Of a stretch of 64,000 nt of DNA, positions 36,768-45,057 are shown in pieces. The notes below the pieces were generated by a model, which was not told the DNA's origin, did not search any database, and saw nothing but the letters and a program-made list of their open reading frames with translations. Both the position numbers and the translations under genes were made by a program. Source of the stretch: Flavobacteriales bacterium 34_180_T64 (GTDB taxonomy: Bacteria > Bacteroidota > Bacteroidia > Flavobacteriales > Flavobacteriaceae); NCBI GenBank assembly GCA_002162765.1, contig MAAR01000017.1:1-64000 (forward strand), read 5' to 3'. The first letter of the stretch is position 1. Each line of letters begins with the position of its first letter.

Positions 36768-36775
36768 CAAATATA
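36768..36775 (-). promoter_or_regulatory. -7 promoter element for ychF
   Basis: TATATTTG on the minus strand matches TAnnTTTG, 21 bases before the ychF ATG. A second match, TAACTTTG, is at 36809-36816. No clear TTG is found at the -33 distance of either. Confidence 0.4.
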
Positions 36776-36816
36776 ATTATACTTCTAATTAAATCTGCTT
36801 TTTATGTGCAAAGTTA

Positions 36817-36936
36817 TTAGGTGAACATGACATAAAAAAGTGAACCAATAATTGCTATAAAAACCAATAATGCAATAATTGATAAAGTACATCCTAAATG
36901 TTTCCAAAAGCCATTATATCCTTTAGTCTCTTCCAT
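36817..36936 (-). CDS. 39-aa single-pass membrane peptide
   Basis: A short gene found by direct translation of the minus strand: 39 codons, starting MEETKGYNGFWKHLGCTLSI and ending GSLFYVMFT. The N-terminal third is polar and the rest is one strongly hydrophobic membrane helix, a pattern that random AT-rich DNA seldom gives together with a clean ATG and stop. It lies between the ferredoxin gene, which ends in its own hairpin, and ychF on the same strand. Function unknown; many small membrane peptides of this size are regulators or subunits of transporters. Confidence 0.6.
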   Translation of the reverse strand: MEETKGYNGFWKHLGCTLSIIALLVFIAIIGSLFYVMFT

Positions 36937-36942
36937 GTTCTA

Positions 36943-36977
36943 AAAATAGAAAATCTCAACATTAGAATTTGAGATTT
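36943..36977 (-). terminator. Hairpin terminator after the ferredoxin gene
   Basis: A 9-bp perfect stem AAATCTCAA/TTGAGATTT (36951-36959 with 36969-36977) is followed on the minus strand by a T-rich run. It is 22 bases beyond the ferredoxin stop codon and just before the start of the 39-aa gene. Confidence 0.6.
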
Positions 36978-36999
36978 AACCATACAAATTTTTAATATG

Positions 37000-37356
37000 T
37001 TAGTCTTCGTCAGGATGCATAAAACGTTGCTTTCCTAAGAGAGCTTCTTCCGTTTCTACATGATCATCATCTGGAACACAGCAATCTACAGGACATACTG
37101 CGGCACATTGAGGCTCTTCATGAAACCCTTTACATTCAGTGCACTTATCAGGAACAATATAATAAATTTCATCACTTATAGGCTCTTGAGTTTCTTCCGC
37201 ATCTACAGTTTTTCCATTAGTTAAAACTAAACTACCAGATAAGCTTGTACCATCCTTATATCTCCAATCATCTGCACCTTCGTAAATAGCAGTATTTGGG
37301 CATTCAGGCTCGCAAGCACCACAATTTATACACTCATCAGTTATTATAATAGCCAT
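37000..37356 (-). CDS. 2[4Fe-4S] ferredoxin-like protein
   Basis: A 118-aa ferredoxin. [16 protein letters not shown] binds the first cluster and CTECKGF, then [10 protein letters not shown] the second, with an insertion between CTEC and the last cysteines as in the YfhL/FdxN-like branch. The acidic C-terminus ([11 protein letters not shown]) is typical of electron carriers. About 45 residues lie between the two cluster motifs. A consensus promoter is at 37395-37425. It is divergent from the acyl-CoA reductase gene. Confidence 0.92.
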   Translation of the reverse strand: MAIIITDECINCGACEPECPNTAIYEGADDWRYKDGTSLSGSLVLTNGKTVDAEETQEPISDEIYYIVPDKCTECKGFHEEPQCAAVCPVDCCVPDDDHVETEEALLGKQRFMHPDED

Positions 37357-37381
37357 AGCATGTTTTCGGTTAAATATTTTC

Positions 37382-37389
37382 TAACTTTG
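37382..37389 (+). promoter_or_regulatory. -7 promoter element for the acyl-CoA reductase gene
   Basis: TAACTTTG matches TAnnTTTG, 43 bases before ATG 37433. No TTG is present at the -33 distance. It lies to the left of the opposing ferredoxin promoter, so the two start sites face each other. Confidence 0.45.
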
Positions 37390-37394
37390 CGGTG

Positions 37395-37425
37395 CAAAAA
37401 TAAAGCCAAAACCTGTCATAACCAA
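37395..37425 (-). promoter_or_regulatory. Promoter of the ferredoxin gene
   Basis: On the minus strand TTG (37423-37425), 20 bases, TATTTTTG (37395-37402) is a full consensus match. The start point near 37388 would give a leader of about 30 bases. Confidence 0.65.
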
Positions 37426-37432
37426 ACTAAGA

Positions 37433-38491
37433 ATGGATTTAGAACAAAGAATTAACGCTTTTGTAAAATTGGGAACTTTTTTAAGTCAGTTTTCTTCTGA
37501 AATTCCCCAAAGAAAAGATGATATTCCATTTAATGAATTATTTTTTGAAGGGTTCAATCATCAAATAAAACTCGCTCAAGAGCATAATGGATGGTTTACT
37601 AAAGAGAATGTTACGTTCTCTTTTAATGGATGGTGTAACTCATTGAGTTACAAAAACCTTAATGAGTGGACTCGTAAGTATCGCTTTACTCATTCTAAAG
37701 AGAAGAATGTTAGTATTATTATGGCTGGAAATATTCCATTAGTAGGATTTCATGATTTTATTTCTGTACTAATTACCGGGCATCATGTTTTAGTAAAACA
37801 GTCCTCCAATGACAAACACCTTCTTCCTTTTTTAGCTAAATATTTAGAGCACATTGAGCCCGATTTCAAAGGGCGTATTTCTTTTACTGAGAATAAAATA
37901 GAAAACTTTGATGCAGTAATCGCTACTGGTAGTGATAATACTGCTAGATATTTTGAATATTATTTTAAAGACAAGCCTTCAATTATAAGAAAAAATAGAA
38001 ATTCAATTGCCATTTTAAAAGGTGATGAGACAGAAAACGAATTGCAATTACTTTCAAATGATATTTTTAGGTACTATGGTTTAGGTTGCAGAAATGTATC
38101 AAAACTTTTTATTCCAAGAAATTATAATTTTGATGGTTTTTTTCAAGGCATTTATCATTGGAACCCAATTATGGATGGTGCAAAATATGCAAATAACTAT
38201 GATTATAATAAGGCCGTATATTTAATGAGTGAGTTTGAAATGTTAGAAAACGGATTCTTAATGATAAAAGAAGACAAAAGTTTCGCATCCCCCATTGCTA
38301 CTGTTTTTTATGAATATTATGATTCAATTGAGGAATTAAAACTAAGATTAAGTAATGAAGAACCTAATATTCAATGCGTAGTTTCCAATGGGATTTTCAA
38401 AAATGAAGTGGCATTTGGACAAACTCAAAAACCACAGCTTTGGGACTATGCTGATGGCGTAGACACCATAGCTTTTTTGTTAAAAATATAG
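37433..38491 (+). CDS. Acyl-CoA reductase-like protein (LuxC family)
   Basis: A 352-aa aldehyde dehydrogenase-superfamily protein of the LuxC type. GNIPLVGFHDFISVLITGH and VLVKQSSNDKHLLPF match the nucleotide-binding region, and YGLGCRNVSKLFIP near residue 219 carries the likely catalytic cysteine. It would reduce an acyl-CoA or acyl-phosphate with NADPH. Neither LuxD nor LuxE is present, so bioluminescence is not implied. It is divergent from a ferredoxin and upstream of serC; a link to lipid or fatty-aldehyde metabolism is inferred. Confidence 0.82.
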   Translation: MDLEQRINAFVKLGTFLSQFSSEIPQRKDDIPFNELFFEGFNHQIKLAQEHNGWFTKENVTFSFNGWCNSLSYKNLNEWTRKYRFTHSKEKNVSIIMAGNIPLVGFHDFISVLITGHHVLVKQSSNDKHLLPFLAKYLEHIEPDFKGRISFTENKIENFDAVIATGSDNTARYFEYYFKDKPSIIRKNRNSIAILKGDETENELQLLSNDIFRYYGLGCRNVSKLFIPRNYNFDGFFQGIYHWNPIMDGAKYANNYDYNKAVYLMSEFEMLENGFLMIKEDKSFASPIATVFYEYYDSIEELKLRLSNEEPNIQCVVSNGIFKNEVAFGQTQKPQLWDYADGVDTIAFLLKI

Positions 38492-38568
38492 TTGATAATT
38501 TATCATTTTAATGTTTAAAATTTTATAAGAATTTAGCACCTTTGCAATAGTAAAAACTACAATAAATA

Positions 38569-39633
38569 ATGAAGAAACATAATTTTAGTGCCGGACCCTG
38601 TATTTTACCTCAAAGCGTTTTACAACAAGCATCTGAGGCTGTTTTAAATTTTAATAATGATGACATGTCATTATTAGAAATATCTCATAGAAGCAAGCCT
38701 TTTGTGGATGTTATGGAAAATGCTAGGTCATTAGCATTGGAATTACTTGGACTAGAAGGCAAAGGGTATAAAGTATTATTTCTTCAAGGAGGAGCTAGCA
38801 CTCAATTTTTGATGGTTGCTTTAAACATGTTGGAAAAAAGAGCTGGTTATTTAAATACCGGAACATGGAGTGATAAAGCTATTAAAGAAGCTAAAATTTA
38901 TGACGATATTTATGAAGTTGCCTCATCAAAAGATGCCAACTTCAGTTATATTCCTAAGGGATACGATATACCAACAGATTACGATTATTTTCATTGTACA
39001 TCAAATAATACCATTTTTGGAACTCAAATGAAATCATTTCCAGACTGTGAAATTCCAATGATCTGCGATATGAGTAGTGATATCTTTTCTAGAACATTAG
39101 ATTTTTCAAAATTTGACATCATTTATGCAGGCGCACAGAAAAACATGGGACCTGCTGGAGCAACACTAGTAGTAATAAAAGAAGATGTTTTAGGAAAAGT
39201 ATCGCGTAAAATCCCATCGATGATGGATTATAAAGTCCATATTAGTAAGAGTAGTATGTTCAATACACCTCCGGTTTTTTCGGTATATGTTTCTATGCTG
39301 ACTTTACAATGGCTTAAAAATTTAGGAGGTATCGGAGCAATTGAAAAAGAAAACAATAAAAAAGCGAGATTGATTTATTCTGAAATTGATCTAAATCCAT
39401 TATTTAAGGGCTATGCAACTAAGGGAGATCGCTCGAATATGAATGCTACTTTTACGTTGGCAAATGAAGATTTGAAAGAAACCTTTGAAACAATGGTATT
39501 AGAAGCCGGGATTAACGGCCTTAATGGGCACAGAAGTGTTGGAGGTTATAGAGCGTCAATGTATAATGCATTACCACTTGAAAGTGTTGGCACACTTGTT
39601 GACGTTATGAGTGAATTGGAACGAAAAGCTTAA
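38569..39633 (+). CDS. serC: Phosphoserine aminotransferase
   Basis: A 354-aa PLP enzyme of serine synthesis. It begins MKKHNFSAGPCILPQSVL, has LFLQGGASTQFLMVALNM and the PLP lysine in YAGAQKNMGPAGATLVV, and ends with NGHRSVGGYRASMYNALP, all specific to SerC. It converts 3-phosphohydroxypyruvate to phosphoserine. It is followed after 18 bases by serA, so the two form an operon. A near-consensus CACCTTTG lies upstream. Confidence 0.96.
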   Translation: MKKHNFSAGPCILPQSVLQQASEAVLNFNNDDMSLLEISHRSKPFVDVMENARSLALELLGLEGKGYKVLFLQGGASTQFLMVALNMLEKRAGYLNTGTWSDKAIKEAKIYDDIYEVASSKDANFSYIPKGYDIPTDYDYFHCTSNNTIFGTQMKSFPDCEIPMICDMSSDIFSRTLDFSKFDIIYAGAQKNMGPAGATLVVIKEDVLGKVSRKIPSMMDYKVHISKSSMFNTPPVFSVYVSMLTLQWLKNLGGIGAIEKENNKKARLIYSEIDLNPLFKGYATKGDRSNMNATFTLANEDLKETFETMVLEAGINGLNGHRSVGGYRASMYNALPLESVGTLVDVMSELERKA

Positions 39634-39651
39634 TAAATTAGTAAATATTAC

Positions 39652-40605
39652 ATGAAAGTATTAGCAAACGACGGAATTTCAAAAAGCGGAATTGAGGCTC
39701 TTGAAAAAGGAGGATTTGAAGTCTTGACAACTACTGTTGCTCAAGAACAGTTAGAAAATTATATTAATGATAATGATATTAATGTAATTCTTGTACGAAG
39801 TGCAACAACAGTACGTAAAGAATTAATTGATGCCTGCCCAGGCCTAAAGATTATTGGACGCGGAGGTGTTGGTATGGACAATATTGATGTAGATTATGCT
39901 CGTAGTAAAAGCATTCATGTCATAAACACACCAGCAGCTTCATCACAATCTGTTGCAGAGCTTGTTTTTGCACATCTATTTGGAGGTGTTCGATTTTTAC
40001 ATGATTCGAATAGAAATATGCCCTTAGATGGTGACACACAATTTAAAGCTCTAAAAAAGAACTATGCAAATGGCATGGAATTACGAGGCAAAACCTTGGG
40101 TATTATAGGTTTTGGCCGTATTGGTCGTGAAGTTGCAAAAATTGCTCTTGGAGTAGGCATGAAAGTGATAGCAAGTGATAAGTTTGTCGGAAAAGCTGAA
40201 ATCAAAGTAGAATTTTATAATGGCCAGTTCATCAATGTTGAAATTGAAACAGAACCAATGAAACAGGTATTACAGCATGCCGATTTTATTACCTTACATG
40301 TTCCTTCTCAATCTGATTACGTAATTGGAGAAAAACAGTTCAAACTTATGAAAGAAGGCGTTGGTCTTATCAATGCTGCTCGTGGAGGAGTTATTGATGA
40401 AGTAGAACTAATTAAAGCAATTGAAAATGGTAAAGTCGCTTTTGCTGGTCTAGATACTTTTGAAGATGAACCAACACCAGCTTTAAAAATTTTAATGAAT
40501 GGTAGATTATCATTAACCCCTCATATTGGTGCCGCTACAAATGAAGCACAAGATAGAATTGGTACAGAATTAGCTGATCAAATTATTAGTATTTTAAAAT
40601 GCTAA
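39652..40605 (+). CDS. serA: D-3-phosphoglycerate dehydrogenase, short form
   Basis: A 317-aa D-isomer-specific 2-hydroxyacid dehydrogenase. GRGGVGMDNIDVDYARSK and NTPAASSQSVAEL match 3-phosphoglycerate dehydrogenase, LGIIGFGRIGREVAKIA is the NAD-binding loop, and the catalytic Arg, Glu and His are in NAARGGVIDE, DEPTP and LTPHIGAAT. It lacks the C-terminal ACT domain, so serine feedback control is probably absent. Co-transcribed with serC and ended by a hairpin at 40636. Confidence 0.94.
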   Translation: MKVLANDGISKSGIEALEKGGFEVLTTTVAQEQLENYINDNDINVILVRSATTVRKELIDACPGLKIIGRGGVGMDNIDVDYARSKSIHVINTPAASSQSVAELVFAHLFGGVRFLHDSNRNMPLDGDTQFKALKKNYANGMELRGKTLGIIGFGRIGREVAKIALGVGMKVIASDKFVGKAEIKVEFYNGQFINVEIETEPMKQVLQHADFITLHVPSQSDYVIGEKQFKLMKEGVGLINAARGGVIDEVELIKAIENGKVAFAGLDTFEDEPTPALKILMNGRLSLTPHIGAATNEAQDRIGTELADQIISILKC

Positions 40606-40635
40606 ACTAAAAATGTGACCTAATGGTTATTAATG

Positions 40636-40667
40636 AGTCCTAACTAGTGTGTTGGGACTTTTTTTTG
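40636..40667 (+). terminator. Terminator of serC-serA
   Basis: A 9-bp stem (40636-40644 with 40651-40659, AGTCCTAAC/GTTGGGACT, one G-T pair) is followed directly by eight T residues. It stands 30 bases after the serA stop. Confidence 0.88.
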
Positions 40668-40719
40668 TGCCTTGAGTTATCAACATTACATTCTAATTTT
40701 TAATTAAATCTTATAAATT

Positions 40720-41364
40720 ATGTCGGGAATTTTAGACTTATTAAACAGTGACCTAGGAAAAACTATCGTTAGCGGTGTTGCAGGTCAAACAGGTCAAGAC
40801 GAAAGCAAAACAGGCAACCTTCTAACAATGGCTTTGCCTGTATTAATGCAAGCAATGAAGAACAACGCAGCTACTCCTCAAGGTGCTGACGGTTTACTTA
40901 GCGCATTAAACAAGAAACACGACGGAAGTATCTTAGACAATTTAGGAGGATTATTTGGCGGAGGAGTAGATTCTAATGTCATGGATGACGGGAGTAAAAT
41001 TCTTGGACATGTTCTAGGTAGTAGACAGCAAAATGTTGAAAATGCTTTAAGTAAAAAATCTGGAATTAATGCTGGAAGCGTAGGTCAAATATTGAAAGTG
41101 GCTGCGCCAATTTTAATGGGCGTATTAGGAAAACAATCAAAACAGCAAAATACAAATAATTCAAGTGGAATTGAAAGCTTGCTTGGAGGTCTCCTCAAAG
41201 GCAATTCTCCTCAGCAAGAGCAAAGCTTCTTAGAGTCCATTTTGGATGCCGATGGCGATGGAAGTATTATTGATGATGTTGCGGGAATGGTACTTGGTGG
41301 AGGAAGCAAAAAGAAAAGTGGTCTTGGAGGTTTACTAGGCGGCCTTTTTGGAGGAAAGAAATAA
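40720..41364 (+). CDS. DUF937-like protein
   Basis: A 214-aa glycine- and leucine-rich protein without signal peptide. The N-terminal LNSDLGKTIVSGVAGQTG, then LLTMALPVLMQAMKNNAA and later QILKVAAPILMGVLGKQSKQ match the DUF937 helical repeats. DADGDGSIIDDVAG near residue 183 is an EF-hand-like calcium loop. The protein ends GGLLGGLFGGKK. DUF937 members resemble YidB and may form oligomers. Its function is not known. It is a single gene flanked by terminators. Confidence 0.82.
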   Translation: MSGILDLLNSDLGKTIVSGVAGQTGQDESKTGNLLTMALPVLMQAMKNNAATPQGADGLLSALNKKHDGSILDNLGGLFGGGVDSNVMDDGSKILGHVLGSRQQNVENALSKKSGINAGSVGQILKVAAPILMGVLGKQSKQQNTNNSSGIESLLGGLLKGNSPQQEQSFLESILDADGDGSIIDDVAGMVLGGGSKKKSGLGGLLGGLFGGKK

Positions 41365-41386
41365 ACGAAATATTTATTATAAAGTT

Positions 41387-41416
41387 AAAGGTCAGATCAA
41401 AGATTTGACCTTTTTT
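41387..41416 (+). terminator. Terminator after the DUF937-like gene
   Basis: A long hairpin (41387-41398 with 41402-41413, AAAGGTCAGATC arm, one G-T pair) closes a 3-base loop and runs into a T tract. Confidence 0.9.
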
Positions 41417-41488
41417 ATATTGTTAAAATCCGTTTAAACCACTACTTCAAGCATTATATTTTGTAACTTTAAAATAAAAGCGTTTATT

Positions 41489-41920
41489 ATGAAATCTATA
41501 GTAATGCTCCTTTTAATTGGTTGTTTATTTACCAGCTGTAAATCTTATCAAAACGTCGTCAATGAATCTAAGGAAATTCTTCTGAAAGATCGGGATACTG
41601 TGCGAATTGCTAATGATGCTATCGAATATGAAATTATAATAATTGAGCCAGGCTTTAATTATTGGTTAAAAAGTACGGCTAGACCTGAAGGATATTATAC
41701 GCAATCTTATTTAGAAAGTCGAAACAAGCTATATGTCTCTGCTTGGAACCAACGTGTTTTAAACCCAATTAGTTACGGTAATGAGCATTACCTTATGAGA
41801 ATTGACTATGACTATGGAATTGATTATGGCTATGAAGTCAACTATATTCTTTATAATTATTTTATCTACTTCCAACTTACATATAAGCAACGACTCACTG
41901 GATTTATTCCTAGAATTTAA
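41489..41920 (+). CDS. Lipoprotein, DUF6146-like
   Basis: A 143-aa protein with lipobox CLFTSC, making Cys17 the lipidated residue, and a mature part rich in tyrosine: YEIIIIEPGFNYWLKSTARP, YYTQSYLESRNKLYVSAWNQR and YEVNYILYNYFIYFQLTYKQ. I recall this arrangement as a flavobacterial family named DUF6146, with no known role. It is probably anchored to the outer membrane facing the periplasm. A gene for a small membrane protein follows after 27 bases. Confidence 0.8.
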   Translation: MKSIVMLLLIGCLFTSCKSYQNVVNESKEILLKDRDTVRIANDAIEYEIIIIEPGFNYWLKSTARPEGYYTQSYLESRNKLYVSAWNQRVLNPISYGNEHYLMRIDYDYGIDYGYEVNYILYNYFIYFQLTYKQRLTGFIPRI

Positions 41921-41922
41921 AG

Positions 41923-41930
41923 TATATTTG
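41923..41930 (+). promoter_or_regulatory. -7 promoter element before the DUF6787-like gene
   Basis: TATATTTG matches TAnnTTTG and lies 17 bases before ATG 41948. No TTG is seen at -33, so it may only assist read-through from upstream. Confidence 0.4.
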
Positions 41931-41947
41931 CATCGTATTTTTTTACT

Positions 41948-42442
41948 ATGAAAAACTTTAAGAAACACTGGGAAATTGAACAAAATTGGCAACTTATTTT
42001 TCCACTTATTGGGATAGTTAGTCTTTTATATAGTGCACATAAGCTTGTATTACTATTCACCAAAGAATACCATATAATTGCGACCATTATTGGTACACTT
42101 TTGATAGGTTTCATTTTGCTGAAAATCACCTTATACTTGTTCAAAAAACTTGAGCATAAATGGAAAGTTGATTACAAATGGGAAATGATTCGGATTTTTA
42201 TAGTCTTTGCAGTAACTGGATCATCTTCAGTTTTTGTTGGTAGGCCAATAATTGGATTGATTGGAATTACTAAAGAAAACTTAAATCCATTTTTGTATTG
42301 GATTTTATTTATTATTATTGGCCTCATATTTTATCAAATTCTCCTAGTTTGTTTTGGATGGCTTTTTGGGCAGTTTAAATTTTTCTGGGATTTTGAAAAG
42401 AAAATGCTTAGACGTTTCGGATTAAATCGCTTTATCGATTAA
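41948..42442 (+). CDS. Membrane protein, DUF6787-like
   Basis: A 164-aa protein with the N-terminal pattern MKNFKKHWEIEQNWQLIFP and four likely membrane helices (about residues 18-32, 40-58, 78-93, 112-135). A conserved-looking KKHWEIEQNWQLIFPLIG followed by WKVDYKWEMIRIFIVFAVTGSSS suggests two related halves. It ends with FGLNRFID. I believe it corresponds to the flavobacterial DUF6787 family; no function is known. The stop and the next gene's start share TAATG. Confidence 0.75.
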   Translation: MKNFKKHWEIEQNWQLIFPLIGIVSLLYSAHKLVLLFTKEYHIIATIIGTLLIGFILLKITLYLFKKLEHKWKVDYKWEMIRIFIVFAVTGSSSVFVGRPIIGLIGITKENLNPFLYWILFIIIGLIFYQILLVCFGWLFGQFKFFWDFEKKMLRRFGLNRFID

Positions 42443-42774
42443 TGCAAAAGTTAAAACAACATATTGTTTATAGAATAGCCACTGTTGTTATAACACTGGC
42501 CTTAATTGCGCCTTCCGTTGTTAAACTTTCTCATGCATTTAATCACCATGAACATGAAATATGTTTAGGTGAAAACCAAACGCATCTGCATAAATATGAT
42601 GTGGATTGCAACTTTTATAAATTTAAAATTAACAATCAACTCTCATTTTCCATTAATAAAAACCAAATGATTAATGTGGAAATTAATCATGAGATTAGAG
42701 TTTCACAGTATCAATCTATAAGCGAGTATCAACAACTTCAATGCGCCCTGAGAGGTCCTCCTCAATTAATTTAA
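42442..42774 (+). CDS. Small membrane-anchored His/Cys-rich protein upstream of a TonB receptor
   Basis: A 110-aa protein with one membrane segment or signal anchor at about 10-30 and then HAFNHHEHEICLGENQTHLH and DVDCNFYKF, that is seven histidines and two cysteines within about 30 residues, a plausible metal-binding patch. The rest is polar. Its start overlaps the stop of the preceding gene. A hairpin separates it from the TonB receptor gene 60 bases downstream. I do not know a named family; a role in sensing or passing on a metal such as zinc or copper is inferred. Confidence 0.7.
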   Translation: MQKLKQHIVYRIATVVITLALIAPSVVKLSHAFNHHEHEICLGENQTHLHKYDVDCNFYKFKINNQLSFSINKNQMINVEINHEIRVSQYQSISEYQQLQCALRGPPQLI

Positions 42775-42784
42775 TTTTAATATT

Positions 42785-42807
42785 GCCCGACTACATTCGG
42801 CTTTTTT
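42785..42807 (+). terminator. Hairpin between the His-rich protein and the TonB receptor genes
   Basis: A short stem GCCCGA/TCGGC (42785-42790 with 42797-42801, one bulge) is followed by six T residues. It could end the upstream unit or attenuate transcription into the receptor gene. Confidence 0.5.
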
Positions 42808-42833
42808 ATTAATTAAATTAATTATAATACAAC

Positions 42834-45029
42834 ATGAAAAATATCATATATGTATTGCTGTTTTTTGCAATACCTACAATGCTTGCTCAGCATAGCATTA
42901 AAGGCATTATTTTGGATGCCAACACCAATGTTCCTATTGTTTTTGCAAATGTATATATTCCTCAATTAGAGAAAGGAAGTTTATCCAATGAACATGGTGA
43001 ATTCTTAATTACAGATATTCAAAAAGGTACTTATAAAATTGTGTATTCAATAATTGGATATGAAACATTATCTCAGACTATAAGTCTTCCTAATGAACAT
43101 TTTTATACGATTGAATTATCACCTTCCGCTATTGAAATGGAAGAAATAATTGTGTCTACTCCTTTTCACAAATTGCAAAGTGAAAATGTTATGAAAGTAG
43201 AACAGAAAAAACTTTCAGACCTTAAATCAAATGGTGCTATCACGCTCTCAGATGGCATTACAAGTATTGCAGGTGTTGAAAGTGTGACTACTGGGATAAG
43301 CATTGGGAAACCAGTAATTCGCGGATTAAGTTCAAACCGCGTGTTGGTTTACACACAAGGCATACGTTTAGAAAACCAACAATTTGGAGATGAACATGGT
43401 TTAGGGATTAATGAAGCCGGTATAGAAAGTGTTGAAGTCATAAAAGGCCCAGCCTCCCTACTCTATGGTAGTGATGCTTTAGGAGGTGTATTGTATTTAA
43501 ATCCAGAGCGCTTTGCTGCTTCGAATACTTCAGCCGGTACATTAAGTGGGAATTACTTTTCAAATACGCAAGGTTATAATACGAGTCTAGGCTACAAATC
43601 ATCAGGAAGTCAAATTAAACTTTTATTTAGAGGAAGTTTCGCTGCACATTCAGATTATAAGACTAAAAACTATAGAGTTACTAATACACGATTTAAAGAA
43701 CAGGATTTCAAAGCTGGATTAGGTTATCAGGTTTCTAAATTCAAAACTGAATTCAGGTACAACTTAAACAATTCTAAATTGGGTATACCAGAAAACATAG
43801 GTGTACAAACAACAGATAAAACGCCCCTGCTTCCATATCAAGAATTAACTAATCATATTTTTAGTTCTAAATCAGTGTTGTTTTTTAGCAGTTCAAAATT
43901 GGATCTAAATTTAGGATATATTTATAATAATAGAAAAGAGTTTGAAGATCATGATGATGATGAAGGTGTCCATTCAGACGAGTTGTATCCAGCATTACAC
44001 ATGAAACTCAAAACATTCAATTATGATTTAAAGTATTATTTACCCGAAATGGGGAAATTTGAAACCATAATTGGAGTTCAAGGTTTACATCAAACAAATG
44101 CAAATTATGGAGAAGAAGAACTTATTCCAAATGCCACAACTAATGATATTGGTATTTTAGCCACATCGCATGTACATTTTGAAACTCTAGATTTACAATT
44201 GGGAGTTCGTTTTGATTCAAGAAATATTGCAGTTGATTCGGGAATTGAAAAATCATTCAATAGCTTTAATACAGCAATTGGTATTAAAACGGATCTATTC
44301 AAAAACGTTACATCTCGATTGAATTTTGCCTCAGGATATAGAGCGCCCAATTTAGCTGAGCTTACATCTGATGGCACACATGAAGGCACAAATCGATATG
44401 AAATTGGAGATCCAAATCTTAACAATGAGCAAAACTTTCAAATCGATTTGGCTTTAGAATATAAAAATGACCATCTTGAAGTGTTCGCTAATGTCTTTTA
44501 TAACTATATCAATGATTATATTTTCTTATCACCAAACGGGTTTCTAATAGATGGAGCTCCTGCCTATTCATATATTCAGGACAATGCACGTTTGATTGGT
44601 GGAGAATTTGGTATTCATTTTCATCCACATCCTTTAGATTGGTTGCATGTAGAAAGTAGCTTTGAAACAGTGAGTGGCAAACAGGATAATAGCTCAAATT
44701 TGCCTTTAATTCCCGCAAGCTCAATACAAAACAACTTAAAAGTTGAGTTTGAACGCGATTGGATAAAAAACGGTTATGTTTTTTTGAAATTGAGGTCAAC
44801 ATTTAATCAAAATAACATGAGTGCTTTTGAGACATCATCAAGAGGCTATAATTTATTAGGAGCTGGCTTTGGAGGTACAATTGAGGTTTTAAATAAACCA
44901 ATGACCATTACAATTGCAATGAGTAATTTAACCAATAAGACTTACATCCATCATTTATCGAGATTGAAAACTGATGCCATTAGTAATATTGGGCGAAATA
45001 TCAGTTTTGGAATTACATATCATATATAA
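42834..45029 (+). CDS. TonB-dependent outer-membrane receptor
   Basis: A 731-aa outer-membrane receptor. A signal peptide (residues 1-18, ending MLAQ) precedes a CarboxypepD_reg-like domain (HSIKGIILDANTNVPIVFANV, to about residue 95), a plug with SIGKPVIRGLSSNRVLVY and VEVIKGPASLLYGSDALGGV, and a 22-strand barrel with SGYRAPNLAELTSDGTHEG and a C-terminal aromatic-rich strand ending ISFGITYHI. The loop near residue 378, FEDHDDDEGVHSDE, is His/Asp-rich, as in ZnuD-like zinc receptors. With the neighbouring His-rich protein this suggests metal uptake; the substrate is not proved. Confidence 0.9.
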   Translation: MKNIIYVLLFFAIPTMLAQHSIKGIILDANTNVPIVFANVYIPQLEKGSLSNEHGEFLITDIQKGTYKIVYSIIGYETLSQTISLPNEHFYTIELSPSAIEMEEIIVSTPFHKLQSENVMKVEQKKLSDLKSNGAITLSDGITSIAGVESVTTGISIGKPVIRGLSSNRVLVYTQGIRLENQQFGDEHGLGINEAGIESVEVIKGPASLLYGSDALGGVLYLNPERFAASNTSAGTLSGNYFSNTQGYNTSLGYKSSGSQIKLLFRGSFAAHSDYKTKNYRVTNTRFKEQDFKAGLGYQVSKFKTEFRYNLNNSKLGIPENIGVQTTDKTPLLPYQELTNHIFSSKSVLFFSSSKLDLNLGYIYNNRKEFEDHDDDEGVHSDELYPALHMKLKTFNYDLKYYLPEMGKFETIIGVQGLHQTNANYGEEELIPNATTNDIGILATSHVHFETLDLQLGVRFDSRNIAVDSGIEKSFNSFNTAIGIKTDLFKNVTSRLNFASGYRAPNLAELTSDGTHEGTNRYEIGDPNLNNEQNFQIDLALEYKNDHLEVFANVFYNYINDYIFLSPNGFLIDGAPAYSYIQDNARLIGGEFGIHFHPHPLDWLHVESSFETVSGKQDNSSNLPLIPASSIQNNLKVEFERDWIKNGYVFLKLRSTFNQNNMSAFETSSRGYNLLGAGFGGTIEVLNKPMTITIAMSNLTNKTYIHHLSRLKTDAISNIGRNISFGITYHI

Positions 45030-45056
45030 AAAAAGCGCTCTTAAGAGCGCTTTTTT
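45028..45056. terminator. Bidirectional terminator, perfect palindrome
   Basis: A perfect 28-bp palindrome (45029-45042 with 45043-45056, core AGCGCTCTTAAGAGCGCT) starts with A and ends with T runs. It separates the TonB receptor gene from a convergent small membrane protein gene and can serve both. Confidence 0.9.
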
Positions 45057-45057
45057 A

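Noticed and set aside
37433-38491. LuxC-like gene as a sign of bioluminescence
   Set aside because: No luxA, luxB, luxD or luxE is present in the window; LuxC-family reductases are also found outside light-emitting bacteria.
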